A stretch of 64,000 nucleotides of DNA, taken from Actinobacteria bacterium UBA2279 (GTDB lineage Bacteria > Actinomycetota > Coriobacteriia > Anaerosomatales > Anaerosomataceae). A program made the translations under genes and the position numbers. Location: assembly GCA_002347365.1 (NCBI GenBank), contig DDWT01000032.1:34264-98263 (forward strand), written 5' to 3'. Positions 44,458 to 53,058 of the stretch are shown here, in pieces (positions within the stretch are counted from its first letter, which is position 1; each line of letters starts with the position of its first letter). Below the pieces are notes generated by a model. It searched no databases. It saw only the letters and a program-made list of their open reading frames with translations, and was not told where the DNA came from.

Positions 44458-45933
44458 ATGAGCACACGATTATCGAAATCACGCTTCCAGAAAGGCCTGC
44501 AGTGTCCGAGGGCGCTGTGGCTGTCGGTGCACGAGCCTCAGGCCGCCGCGCCGGTCATGGAGTCCAAGCAGTGGATCTTCGACCAGGGCACCGAGGTGGG
44601 CCGGCTCGCACAGCAGCTCTTCGCCGGCGGCGTGGAGGTCACCGAGGACTACCGTCACCAGCGTGAGGCGATCGAGACGACACGCCGCCTCATCGAAGAC
44701 GGCGCAACCGTCCTCTACGAGCCCGCCTTCTACTTCGACGGTGTGCTCGTGCGCGTGGACGTGCTCGTGAAGACCGGCGACGTGTGGGACCTCTACGAAG
44801 TGAAGTCCACTACCAAGGTGAGGCCCGAGCACGTGACCGACGCCGCGGTGCAGACCTACGTCGTTGAAGGCTGCGGCCTCACCGTTCGACGGGTGAGCAT
44901 CGTGCACCTCGATACGTCCTACGTCTACGAGGGCGGCGAGTACGACGTCTCCTCGCTCTTCACCGTCGCGGACGTGACCGCCGAGGCGCGCGCGTTCATG
45001 CCTGAGGTCCCGCAGCTACTGGAGTCGTTCCGCACCATGCTGGAAGGCCCTGAGCCCGAGGTCCGTGTGGGCAGCCGGTGCACCACTCCCTACGAGTGTG
45101 ACTTCAGCGCCCGATGTCACGCGTTCATGCCTGCCGAGCACCCCATCACCAACCTGCCGCGCCTGTCGGAGCGAGCGCTGCACGCACTGCTCGATCTGGG
45201 AGTCACCTGCATCCGCGATATCCCTGACGACTTCAGCGGGCTGACGTCCGCTCAGGCGCAGACGGTCGCCGCGGTCAAAGCTGGCGAGCCGCTGATTCGG
45301 AGCGACGGCCTTGCTGCGGCGCTGGGCGCGCTCACTTGGCCCGTCTACCATCTCGATTTCGAGACCATCAACCCCGCGCTTCCCCTGTGGCCTGGCACGC
45401 GGCCCTACCAGGTCATCCCGTTCCAATACTCGATCCACGTGCATCAGCGAGACGGCAGCTTCGAGCATCGCGAGTATCTGCACACCGACGGCACCGACCC
45501 GCGTCGCCCTCTCGCCGAGCGGATGCTCGCTGACCTTGGCGAGGCCGGTTCGATCACTCACTACACGTCATTCGAGCGTCAGCGGCTTGAGGGTCTCGCA
45601 GCCGCGTTCCCTGATCTTGCCGGGCGCATCGAAGCGGTCCTTAGCCGGCTCTTCGACCTCGAGCCGGTCATCAAGCGGTTCACCACACACCCGGACGCCT
45701 GCGGGCGCACGAGCATCAAATACGTGTTGCCGGCCTGGTGCCCCGACATGTCCTACGCGGGCCTGGAGATCGGCGACGGTCAGACCGCGAGCGTGCGTTA
45801 CACCATGGCCGTTCGCGGGATGCTTTCTGCCGAGGAGACCGAGCAGCTGTATGCGGATCTGCTCGTCTACTGCGGACAGGACACCTTCGCGATGGTGCGG
45901 TTGCTGGAGAGGCTGAGGGAGGAGTGCGGGTGA
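44458..45933 (+). CDS. DUF2779 protein: Cas4-like PD-(D/E)xK plus RNase H-like nuclease
   Basis: A 491-residue protein. The N-terminal half is PD-(D/E)xK-like: VRVDVLV supplies Asp and YEVKSTTKV the ExK motif, with cysteines CPRALW and CTTPYECDFSARC in positions typical of Cas4/AddB iron-sulfur nucleases. The C-terminal half is RNase H-like with LDFETINPALPLW and a final YCGQDTFAMVRL acidic motif. Such proteins occur in accessory regions; the cell role is unproven. ATG 44458 chosen; upstream frame has no ribosome site. Confidence 0.85.
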   Translation: MSTRLSKSRFQKGLQCPRALWLSVHEPQAAAPVMESKQWIFDQGTEVGRLAQQLFAGGVEVTEDYRHQREAIETTRRLIEDGATVLYEPAFYFDGVLVRVDVLVKTGDVWDLYEVKSTTKVRPEHVTDAAVQTYVVEGCGLTVRRVSIVHLDTSYVYEGGEYDVSSLFTVADVTAEARAFMPEVPQLLESFRTMLEGPEPEVRVGSRCTTPYECDFSARCHAFMPAEHPITNLPRLSERALHALLDLGVTCIRDIPDDFSGLTSAQAQTVAAVKAGEPLIRSDGLAAALGALTWPVYHLDFETINPALPLWPGTRPYQVIPFQYSIHVHQRDGSFEHREYLHTDGTDPRRPLAERMLADLGEAGSITHYTSFERQRLEGLAAAFPDLAGRIEAVLSRLFDLEPVIKRFTTHPDACGRTSIKYVLPAWCPDMSYAGLEIGDGQTASVRYTMAVRGMLSAEETEQLYADLLVYCGQDTFAMVRLLERLREECG

Positions 45934-46014
45934 GGCCGAAGGCTCGGTGCGTCGGCTTCATTCCAGACTATATTTCGTGTAGCAGAAGTAGATGCCTTGA
46001 GGTACTATCGTGAC

Positions 46015-46878
46015 ATGAAGTATACCATTCACACAACTCACGACGATCCACCCTCCGGCCTCGAGCGCTCTCTAGGTCCTTCCCAAGCACGTTTGCTTCT
46101 CAAGCTTGCGGAACGCTTCGGCTCGTCGTTTACGGCTGAGCAAGTCCGTGGTGACCCCACGATTCAGGATCCGCATCTAAAGGGACGCTTGAACGACCTT
46201 GTGACAAAGGGCTGGCTATTCAGTCTGGGTCGGGGAGCCTATATGATCGTGCCACTTGAGGCAGGCCCCGACTCTAGCTCGTACGCCGTCAATCGCTACT
46301 TGGCGGCGGCCACGATCGCAGGCGATCGCGACTACTACCTCTCGTACCGCACGGCGATGGAGCTGCACGGCATGACGCTTCATCCCTGGCGTTCGGTGTA
46401 CCTGTCCACGTCCTCCAGGCTGCGTGTTCGGGAGATCCAACACTATTCGATCCAGCCCGTAACAGTGGCGCCGGAGCGCTTGTGGGGGACGGTGACGGCC
46501 GAGGTCATTCCCGATCATCGGGTCAACGTGTCATCGCGGGCTCGCACGATTGTGGACTGCATCGATCGACCAGGGTATGCCGGTGGCTTTGCGGACGTTG
46601 CCCTCGGTCTCACGCTCCTAGGTGACGATTTCGTCGCCACAGATGCTGTGGACGCCGCACTTCGATATGGCAGGGTATCGGTGATCAAACGTCTGGGCGT
46701 CCTCATCGACCTACTGGCGCCACAGCAACGCGCCGCGGTCGAGCCGCTGCTGTCGCGCGTCGATCGTACGCCGCACGTTATGGATCCGCAGTCGCCACGT
46801 GGGGGACGCCTCAACTCTCGGTGGGGAATCTGGATGAACATCTCCGAGGACGAACTCTTGCAAGAGACGGTCTCATGA
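46015..46878 (+). CDS. AbiEi-family antitoxin/transcriptional regulator
   Basis: A 287-residue protein with an N-terminal winged-helix (LLKLAERFGSSFTAEQV) and the AbiEi core (LSYRTAMELHGMT, RTIVDCIDRPGYAGG). It should bind its promoter and counteract the AbiEii toxin. ATG 46015 is the second in-frame Met. The stop overlaps the toxin start by ATGA. Confidence 0.87.
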   Translation: MKYTIHTTHDDPPSGLERSLGPSQARLLLKLAERFGSSFTAEQVRGDPTIQDPHLKGRLNDLVTKGWLFSLGRGAYMIVPLEAGPDSSSYAVNRYLAAATIAGDRDYYLSYRTAMELHGMTLHPWRSVYLSTSSRLRVREIQHYSIQPVTVAPERLWGTVTAEVIPDHRVNVSSRARTIVDCIDRPGYAGGFADVALGLTLLGDDFVATDAVDAALRYGRVSVIKRLGVLIDLLAPQQRAAVEPLLSRVDRTPHVMDPQSPRGGRLNSRWGIWMNISEDELLQETVS

Positions 46879-47678
46879 TCCGCCGACCGGAGATAGGGAA
46901 GCTCGCGTTTCGGTACCAGGTGCCCGAGCGCACGATACAGAAGGACTACATCATCACCCGGGTGCTGAGAGAACTGGCGCCAGCCATGGCGTCGGTCGGC
47001 TTACGCTTCAAGGGAGGGACCTGTCTCAAGAAGTGCTTCTTTGCCGAGTACCGGTTCTCTGAGGATCTGGACTTCACGCTCGAGCAGCCCGCGCTCGCCA
47101 ATCAGGCCTACGCTGAACTTGATTCAGTTGCCGGGCGGCTCACGGTTAGTGGTCTGACAATGGAGCTCGGAGACCCGATCGTGAGACCAACCGGGCGCAC
47201 GTATCACGCGGCGGTGACCGGTCCGTTGGGCGGCGGGGACAAGCTCAAGATCGACATCACCGCACCCGAGCTGCTGATGTTCGAGGCAGTATACAAGCCG
47301 CTTTTCGATGAGTATTCGGATGCCGAGATGTCGGTGTGCGTGCGCTGCTATGCACTTGAGGAGATCTTCCTGGAAAAGCTCGTGTGTCTCCTCGATCCGA
47401 AGAGAATTCAGCCTCGTGACCTCTACGATCTTGTGTCGCTCTCCAATGACGGAGCGGTGGATGTCCAGGCCGCGTGTTGGCGGTTCAACGAGAAAGCGCG
47501 GTTCAAGCGACTTGACCCGTCTGGACTTCGGGAGGCATTTGATCGCAAGAGCGTCCAGCTCAAGCGGGCATGGGAGACGCAATTGAGCGAGCAACTGCCT
47601 CCGGAGAACCTGCCCGGTTATGAGGACAGTGTGCGCCGCTTGCTGCGGTTGCTGAAGGAGCACGGACTGGCGGGCTGA
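46875..47678 (+). CDS. AbiEii-family nucleotidyltransferase toxin
   Basis: A 267-residue toxin with the family's nucleotidyltransferase motifs FKGGTCLKKCF and RFSEDLDFTL, then KLKIDITAPE for the third acidic residue and LEEIFLEKLVCLL. AbiE systems abort phage infection, with the toxin modifying tRNA or other targets. Full length and intact. Confidence 0.9.
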   Translation: MIRRPEIGKLAFRYQVPERTIQKDYIITRVLRELAPAMASVGLRFKGGTCLKKCFFAEYRFSEDLDFTLEQPALANQAYAELDSVAGRLTVSGLTMELGDPIVRPTGRTYHAAVTGPLGGGDKLKIDITAPELLMFEAVYKPLFDEYSDAEMSVCVRCYALEEIFLEKLVCLLDPKRIQPRDLYDLVSLSNDGAVDVQAACWRFNEKARFKRLDPSGLREAFDRKSVQLKRAWETQLSEQLPPENLPGYEDSVRRLLRLLKEHGLAG

Positions 47679-47784
47679 TGGCAGCCCGCTCGCTGAGCCC
47701 GGGCGTGCCGCCCTCGCCGTCAGGCGATTAAGCACCTAAACTCCTAGGAGATTAGTGGCCCAACCACCGGGCGAGGCGCACCTC

Positions 47785-48396
47785 ATGATGTCACGGATCG
47801 TCCGCACACGCTCCGTAAGCCTACTCTCGCTCACGCTGCGCATGCTCGCGCCGTGGCTGGCGGTGGGCGTCTTCTGGCTGGGCTTTGGGGATGCGTGGCT
47901 TGCGATCCTGGCGTACCACGCGCAGATCTTGCTGTGGTCGCTGGGGCGGCCCTTGGGTTTGCGTCGCCCTATGCGTGACCGCATCACGTGGCTGATCGCG
48001 CTCTCCGCGCTGGCGGGCCCCGCTCTCTGGCTTCTGCTCCCGCACATCACGAGGACGGACCTGGGCGGCTGGCTTGCCCTGCACGGCCTGAGCGGCGCGT
48101 CGCTCGTGGTGATGATCGCGTACTTTGGACTGGTGCATCCGCTGTTGGAGCAGGCGCACTGGACGCCGCTTCGGGAGGCCACGCCAATTGCGCACGTCGC
48201 CTTCGCCGGCTACCACATGCTGGTGCTGGCGTCGCTCCTGACGCCGCCGTGGCTCGTGGTCTGCTCCGTGATACTCACGGCTGCGTCCGTGGTGTGGCAG
48301 GAGATGACGCGGAGGACAGGCAGCGCATGGGTGGCGGTCGCGTCTCACATGGCGGCGGATGCCGGGATTGTGCTGGTGGCGTGGCTCGTGAGATGA
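47785..48396 (+). CDS. CPBP-like integral membrane protein
   Basis: A 203-residue protein with about six membrane helices. The layout VHPLLEQAHW, YHMLVL and SHMAADAGIVL resembles the CPBP (CAAX-protease-like) family, but the usual EExxxR motif is degraded to LEQAHW, so protease activity is doubtful. Tandem ATGs at 47785 and 47788 follow GGCGAGGCG. Confidence 0.65.
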   Translation: MMSRIVRTRSVSLLSLTLRMLAPWLAVGVFWLGFGDAWLAILAYHAQILLWSLGRPLGLRRPMRDRITWLIALSALAGPALWLLLPHITRTDLGGWLALHGLSGASLVVMIAYFGLVHPLLEQAHWTPLREATPIAHVAFAGYHMLVLASLLTPPWLVVCSVILTAASVVWQEMTRRTGSAWVAVASHMAADAGIVLVAWLVR

Positions 48397-48443
48397 GGGA
48401 TGGGACTGCATGGCAATCCGGGCTGAGGCCACTGTGAGGAGCG

Positions 48444-48521
48444 CTAGCGTTCATCTCCGATGATATAGAGCGCGCCGAAGATCACGATCAACCAGAAACC
48501 GCCGCACAAGAAGTCTCTCAT
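48444..48521 (-). CDS. 25-residue hydrophobic membrane peptide, copy 1
   Basis: A 25-codon frame: MRDFLCGGFW, then LIVIFGALYI, then IGDER. It has one central hydrophobic helix flanked by charged ends. It aligns without gaps to the copy at 51654-51731 (18 of 25 identical by eye), with most nucleotide changes at tolerated positions, so the protein appears selected. A weak GAGGC precedes the ATG. Unlike copy 2 it has no intact gene in front of it. Function unknown. Confidence 0.6.
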   Translation of the reverse strand: MRDFLCGGFWLIVIFGALYIIGDER

Positions 48522-48649
48522 GGTGGAGCCTCGTTCCACGAACTGGCCGAATGCGAGTTCGTATGACAGGATATGCGCACGGTCTGACACCGCGTTGCCA
48601 AACCGCTCATATCCTAAGGGCGTGTACTCGCCGTTGACGCCCGCTCATG

Positions 48650-49150
48650 CTACTGCCGGCCTTGCGCCCGCAGTCTCAGGGATGTAGATCATCGTCATCC
48701 CCGAGAGCGCTCCGCCCGAGAAGGTGGGCACCGCACTTGACGGTAACAACTGCATCGACTGGGTGGGCGACCGGACACCGCACGGCAAGGGACTGCTCGT
48801 CGCCTCGCGCGAACCGTACACGCTGACCCGCATCGACGCGTAGAACCCAGTACACCGCCACATCCTACCGCTGCCCATCGAAGGACCGCGCACGCTGACG
48901 CTCTTCGCGGTCTGGACGCTGCCCGACGAGCGCGGTCACTACACGGGACACCTGTGGCGCGCTCTGCAGGAGTATGAGTCGCTCCTGACCGGCGATGTGC
49001 TCCTGATCGGCGACTTCAACAGCAACGCGATCTGGGATGACAAGCACCGCCGAGCGGTCAGCCACTCCGACATCGTCACATGGCTTGCCGAGCGGGACAT
49101 CGTGAGCCTGTACCACGAGCAGAGCGGCATCTTGACCGTGGTCAGTCAGG
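48650..49150 (+). pseudogene. Endonuclease/exonuclease/phosphatase family remnant
   Basis: A broken gene. In one frame it reads VIPESAPPEKVGTALDG ... HGKGLLVASREPY, a TAG at 48841, then LTLFAVWTLPDE, LIGDFNSNAIWDD and SHSDIVTWLAERDIVSLYHE. GDFN is the hallmark of the EEP nuclease fold. There is no start, an in-frame stop, and the C-terminus is lost where a duplicated fragment begins at 49217. Confidence 0.8.
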
Positions 49151-49216
49151 CCTTGCTCTGTTCGGTTTCAGGAGTAGTCGGACACATGCGACTTCGAACA
49201 GGGCCCGACAATCTGG

Positions 49217-49424
49217 CACGCCGCTTTCCGCGTTCAAGGGCTGGGAGTGGCTGAGCCTGGGCGACAAGAAGCAGCCGTCACCGATCGCCACCGCGATGGT
49301 GTGGGCGCGCCTGCAGCTCTTCGATTGGCTTGCCGAGGAGATCGCGGCGGTCGACGTGATGCGCCTGGCAAGCTCCAAGGGCGGCAACGGGACGCCACAG
49401 GGGCCGAGGGTGTAGGGGCTAGCC
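49217..49424 (+). repeat. Duplicated 3' end of the gene at 41112
   Basis: Nearly identical to 41981-42186, covering the last 66 codons plus stop. Differences cluster in a few bases (for example CGCCGCGACTGG against CTCTTCGATTGG). It has no start of its own and is a pseudogene fragment. The homology ends just inside the 35-bp direct repeat of the source locus. Confidence 0.85.
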
Positions 49425-49433
49425 GCTAGCCGA

Positions 49434-49632
49434 GCATGCCCATCGCAGTGGATCACATGCGGTACTACCCCTGAGAGTCAACTCACTTGCGCATTGCATA
49501 TCGGTCGCGCTCCCAGTGGCCGCTCTACGTGGAATAGACAAGCTGCACTCTATTGGGCCGGATCTTGTCGAACACCTTCGTCATGCCGAGGCTACTGTGT
49601 GAGCACAACAGGCAGCGCCCGGGATGTCCTGC
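49434..49632 (-). pseudogene. Decayed fragment of the metallo-beta-lactamase gene
   Basis: Matches 51816-52014 of the intact gene, corresponding to its C-terminal part (about residues 325-390), with many substitutions and small indels that break the frame. The conserved stretch around TCTTGTCGAACACCTTCGTC makes the origin clear. It shows an older second copy of the peptide/MBL locus existed here. Confidence 0.8.
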
Positions 49633-49680
49633 GAGCGATGGCACGGGTAGTGTACTGAGCTCCTCAGAGAAGACACAGGT

Positions 49681-49710
49681 GAGGCCGCTCGGATTGCTCC
49701 GCGCGGCCTC
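49681..49710 (-). terminator. Stem-loop downstream of the YjzC-like gene
   Basis: GAGGCCGC and GCGGCCTC form an 8-bp GC stem with a 14-base loop, 30 bp after the stop of the minus-strand gene. T tract is poor. Confidence 0.45.
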
Positions 49711-49739
49711 AGGTGACCTCCCGACTCATGACATCCCTT

Positions 49740-49916
49740 CTAGTGCTTTGTCTTGTCGACCAGCACGTACCCGCTGCCGGACTTGCTGGTCGGCGGGAGT
49801 GGGTTGCCCTTGACTGACGTAACTTCGTGACCGGTACGCCCGCCGCGTGGCCCCACCTCCTCGTACTGACCGGACGTCGGGGTAGCCTGCCCAGGGCTCA
49901 GCTTCTTGAGACTCAT
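49740..49916 (-). CDS. YjzC-like small protein
   Basis: A 58-residue protein beginning MSLKKLSPGQATPTSGQYEE and ending SGSGYVLVDKTKH, matching the small YjzC-type family pattern of PGQ-AP-SGQY followed by GxPLPPT. AAGGAAGGTGG precedes ATG 49916. It is divergent from the XRE-ImmA gene and shares its operator region. Function unknown. Confidence 0.75.
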   Translation of the reverse strand: MSLKKLSPGQATPTSGQYEEVGPRGGRTGHEVTSVKGNPLPPTSKSGSGYVLVDKTKH

Positions 49917-49954
49917 CTTGTTCACCACCTTCCTTCTATAGGCACGTTGTATTT

Positions 49955-49993
49955 GGTTGACAGAATAGGCTAGAATAGTCTCATGCGTCAACC
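49955..49993. promoter_or_regulatory. Inverted repeat in the divergent YjzC-like / XRE-ImmA promoter
   Basis: GGTTGAC at 49955-49961 and GTCAACC at 49987-49993 are perfect inverted arms, 15 bp before the XRE-ImmA start and next to its AGGAGG. A likely autoregulatory site. Confidence 0.5.
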
Positions 49994-50007
49994 TAGGAGG
50001 CTTGCTC

Positions 50008-51195
50008 ATGTCCATCGGCACCCGCCTACGCCAGTACCGCACCGCACGCAGCTACACGCTCGATGACCTCGTCGGGCGCATGGGTGGCGTCGTCACGAAG
50101 CAAGCGCTCTCGAAGTATGAGCACGATCGAGCTATGCCTCGACCGACGGTGCTCAGGGCGCTTGCCCGCGCGCTCGACATCAAGGTGTCACGCTTGGTCT
50201 CGGAGCCGGAGTACAGGTTTGAGCTCGTCGCGTACCGCGCGCTCGCTTCACTCCCGAAGAAGGAACAAGAGACGATCGAGAATACCGTGCAGCTCGAGCT
50301 CGAGCGGCGGCTTGCGCTCATAGACAAGCTCGGCATCGCACATGTTTTCCCGTTCGAGAGTGCCGAGACACCCATTGGCGATGTGAGCTCCGCTGAATAC
50401 GTTGCGGGTGAGCTGCGGCATGCCTGGAACCTGGGCGGCGGACCGATCTCCAGCATCGTGGACACGCTTGAGTCCAAGGGTGTGCACCTGATCGACATCG
50501 ATACAGAGCGGAAGTTTGACGGTCTGGCGGTCATCGCTACAGACGAGTACGGCGAGCGCGTCGCATGTGGAATCGTAGCGCGCCGAGAGGTGTCCCGCGC
50601 GCGCCAGCGGATGAGCCATGCGCATGAGCTTGGTCATCTGTCGATGCAGGTTGCCGATGGCGTTGACGATGAAGCTGCCGCTCGCCTCTTCGCAGGCGCC
50701 TTCCTGTACCCAGGCGATGCGGTTCGCGCTGAGTTTGGCTCGCACCGGAACAGGATCACGGCCGACGAGCTTCTTGCTGCCAAGCGGCGATGGGGCATGA
50801 GCATCCAGGGCGTGCTCTACCGGCTCCGCGATCTCCAGATCATCGACGAGACTAGCTACAAGTGGTGGTGCATGTACATCAATCGCGTGGGTTGGCGTAC
50901 GGAAGAACCGGGCGAGGAGCCTCGCGAACACTCGACATGGATCGAGACATACGCGCATCGCGCGGCTGCGGAAGGACTGATTGCCCAAGAGACGCTGGCG
51001 GAGTACGTCCCTACCGTAGGCAGCAGGACGGTGCCCGAAGATATCGATCGACGTGCGCTGTTGAAGCTTCCGCTGGCCGAACGCCACGCAACCATGAAGG
51101 CGCACGCCGACGCACACGCCGCCGAGTACAACCGGACGATCGATCACGATTGGCTCGACGCCGGACTGGGCGAATGGGACCACGAGGATGAGTAG
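50008..51195 (+). CDS. XRE HTH plus ImmA/IrrE peptidase protein with antitoxin-like tail
   Basis: A 395-residue protein. Residues 1-65 are an XRE HTH (RLRQYRTARSYTLDDLVGRM region). Residues 150-290 are an ImmA/IrrE zinc peptidase with HELGH in MSHAHELGHLSMQ. Residues 315-395 form a separate acidic helical tail (RRALLKLPLAERHATMKAH ... WDHEDE) like a MazE-type toxin-binding segment. The gene overlaps the MazF gene by 8 bp. I infer one protein that represses, proteolyses and neutralises. Confidence 0.85.
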   Translation: MSIGTRLRQYRTARSYTLDDLVGRMGGVVTKQALSKYEHDRAMPRPTVLRALARALDIKVSRLVSEPEYRFELVAYRALASLPKKEQETIENTVQLELERRLALIDKLGIAHVFPFESAETPIGDVSSAEYVAGELRHAWNLGGGPISSIVDTLESKGVHLIDIDTERKFDGLAVIATDEYGERVACGIVARREVSRARQRMSHAHELGHLSMQVADGVDDEAAARLFAGAFLYPGDAVRAEFGSHRNRITADELLAAKRRWGMSIQGVLYRLRDLQIIDETSYKWWCMYINRVGWRTEEPGEEPREHSTWIETYAHRAAAEGLIAQETLAEYVPTVGSRTVPEDIDRRALLKLPLAERHATMKAHADAHAAEYNRTIDHDWLDAGLGEWDHEDE

Positions 51196-51538
51196 TCCCA
51201 AGCGCGGAGAGATCTGGCTAGCAGATCTTGAACCGACAGTCGGTCAGGAGATCAACAAGACCCGTCCCGTCGTTGTCGTTTCCGGGGACGCGTTCGGGGT
51301 CCTCGCGCTCAGGTTGGCCGCGCCTATCACCGGCGCGACGCCCGCGAAGGCGGGGAAGGTCTGGCTGGTTCCGCTCCGCCCCACCGCATCAAACGGGCTG
51401 TCCAAGGAGTCCGTCGTTGATGTCTTTCAAGTGCGCTCACTCTCTGTAGCGCGTCTCATGAGGCAGATTGGTGTCATGAGTTCGGATGACCTGGCCGAAG
51501 TGACAGCCGCGATTGCTGTTGTGCTGGAGGTGGAGTAG
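51188..51538 (+). CDS. MazF/PemK-family mRNA interferase toxin
   Basis: A 116-residue toxin with the MazF start KRGEIWLADLEPTVGQEINKT (in parts), RPVVVVS, and the C-terminal DVFQVRSLSVARL typical of the family. ATG 51188 lies inside the end of the XRE-ImmA gene, replacing the usual small MazE partner. Expected to cut RNA. Confidence 0.92.
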   Translation: MSSPKRGEIWLADLEPTVGQEINKTRPVVVVSGDAFGVLALRLAAPITGATPAKAGKVWLVPLRPTASNGLSKESVVDVFQVRSLSVARLMRQIGVMSSDDLAEVTAAIAVVLEVE

Positions 51539-51653
51539 CTGGTGTTTGGCGCGATCGATTGGTACGGGGCAACTCACGGCGGCATTCAGCTAGCGCTATG
51601 GCTTCACGGGCAGGCGACGAGTACCATGAGCCCACGTTGCATGCCAGTATCAC

Positions 51654-51731
51654 TCAGCGCTCATCCCCGATGATGCAGAGTGCCCCGAGTATCACGATCA
51701 CCCAGAGCCCAGCGCACAAGACGTCTTTCAT
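51654..51731 (-). CDS. 25-residue hydrophobic membrane peptide, copy 2
   Basis: A 25-codon frame: MKDVLCAGLW, then VIVILGALCI, then IGDER. One membrane-spanning hydrophobic segment, Cys at position 6 and the IGDER end are shared with copy 1. Its ATG overlaps the TGA of the metallo-beta-lactamase gene as ATGA, implying translational coupling, which supports it being a true gene. It may help localise the neighbour enzyme or act as a small toxic peptide; neither is shown. Confidence 0.7.
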   Translation of the reverse strand: MKDVLCAGLWVIVILGALCIIGDER

Positions 51732-52993
51732 AGCGCGCTCACGGCGTCAGTGTGCACCCACACCGTCTCCTTCGCTGCAATCGCGCTCGTGAGACGTTTC
51801 AGATCCTCAGGCCAGGCATGCCCGCCGCCATGGATCACATGCGGCACAACCCCTGAGCGTTCAGCCCACGTGCGCATCGCACACCTGTCGCGCTCCCAGT
51901 AGCCGCTCCACATGGACCAGACGAGCTCCACCCTATCGGGTCCGATCTTGTCGAACACCTTCGTCATGCCGAGGCTGCTGCGTGAGCACATCAGGTAGCG
52001 TCCTGGCCGCGTCGCGAGTTCGTCGCTGCTGACCCTGCTTTGACGGCTCATCTCATAGACAAGGTCCATCATGCCGGCGTCCTTGAGGCGCTGGACCTGG
52101 TAGGGCGAGAAGCTCACTCGCACGTCGTCCCAGGTGAACTGCGGAATAGACTTCGACGGCGGTGTAAGCTTCATCAGCACATACGCCTGGTAGGGGTCGA
52201 TCACCAGCAGCCGTTCACTGCGCCTGGCGGCGCGGAAGCACGACACCAGCCGGTCGACATTCTGCCCCGACGCGACGACCGCAACAAGACTGCCCTTACT
52301 GTCCCTGGCCAGCTTGACGAGTTCGTTCTCGACATCCGATTCGCTACTGAGCCCATGTGTTCCACCCGAAGAGCCGAGGGTGGTTCCTTCGACAAGTAGC
52401 CAGTCGACGCCATGGAGACGCTGATCAGTCAGCATGTTCTCAAAGCGGAAGCCGGTACGCCCGTGCGCCCTTAGATCACCGGTGTAGAGAAGGCGCTGCC
52501 CATCTGCTTCGACAAGCAATGCACGCGAGTCCGGGGCTGCGTGGTCGACAGGAATCGCTGTCACACTGATGGATACAAACTCAAACGGCTTGTTCGATGG
52601 CAGGCGACGCAGGTCTGCCGGAAGCGCCGAGTCAGGGAAGAAGATACGTCCGACCTCCAGGATAGCGAGCGTGCCTTCGCTGCCGTACACCGGAATCTCA
52701 GGATGGGCGTGGTGAGCTAGGCCGTAGTGATCGAGATGGGAGTGAGTCAGGATGGTCGCTGCGATGTCAGGTGCGCCGGGGTCGTGCGGATAGAGACCCG
52801 GTATGTCACGCAGCACGCCTTCACTTAGTAGTTCGGCCGTTGGTCGGCGTGGCGTATCGAAAGGGAAGTCGCCGCCGTCCGGCGCGACCAGCGGCATGCC
52901 GAGGTCGAGAAGGATGCGCGTGCCATCGCTGGCGTTGACCTCGATACACATCCCGCCGATCTCATGCTGCCCGCGATGGATCTGATAGTTCAA
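51728..52993 (-). CDS. RNase J-like metallo-beta-lactamase fold hydrolase
   Basis: A 421-residue enzyme with zinc motifs HSHLDH, Asp in LYTGDLRAHGR, and a late HGGGHAWPEDL motif as in beta-CASP ribonucleases. Length is shorter than RNase J (about 555), lacking its C-terminal domain. TTG 52993 follows GGAG. It is expected to process RNA or DNA. The stop is coupled to the 25-residue peptide. A decayed copy of its 3' part lies at 49434. Confidence 0.85.
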   Translation of the reverse strand: MNYQIHRGQHEIGGMCIEVNASDGTRILLDLGMPLVAPDGGDFPFDTPRRPTAELLSEGVLRDIPGLYPHDPGAPDIAATILTHSHLDHYGLAHHAHPEIPVYGSEGTLAILEVGRIFFPDSALPADLRRLPSNKPFEFVSISVTAIPVDHAAPDSRALLVEADGQRLLYTGDLRAHGRTGFRFENMLTDQRLHGVDWLLVEGTTLGSSGGTHGLSSESDVENELVKLARDSKGSLVAVVASGQNVDRLVSCFRAARRSERLLVIDPYQAYVLMKLTPPSKSIPQFTWDDVRVSFSPYQVQRLKDAGMMDLVYEMSRQSRVSSDELATRPGRYLMCSRSSLGMTKVFDKIGPDRVELVWSMWSGYWERDRCAMRTWAERSGVVPHVIHGGGHAWPEDLKRLTSAIAAKETVWVHTDAVSAL

Positions 52994-53058
52994 CGGTGCT
53001 CCAGCCCTGGTGGATCAGTTTCTACACCCTGAATACCACTGGGGTCTGACACCAAAGG

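Noticed and set aside
44458..45933. A CRISPR Cas4 protein
   Set aside because: It has Cas4-like nuclease features but also an RNase H-like half, and there is no CRISPR array or other cas gene; DUF2779 is the better call.
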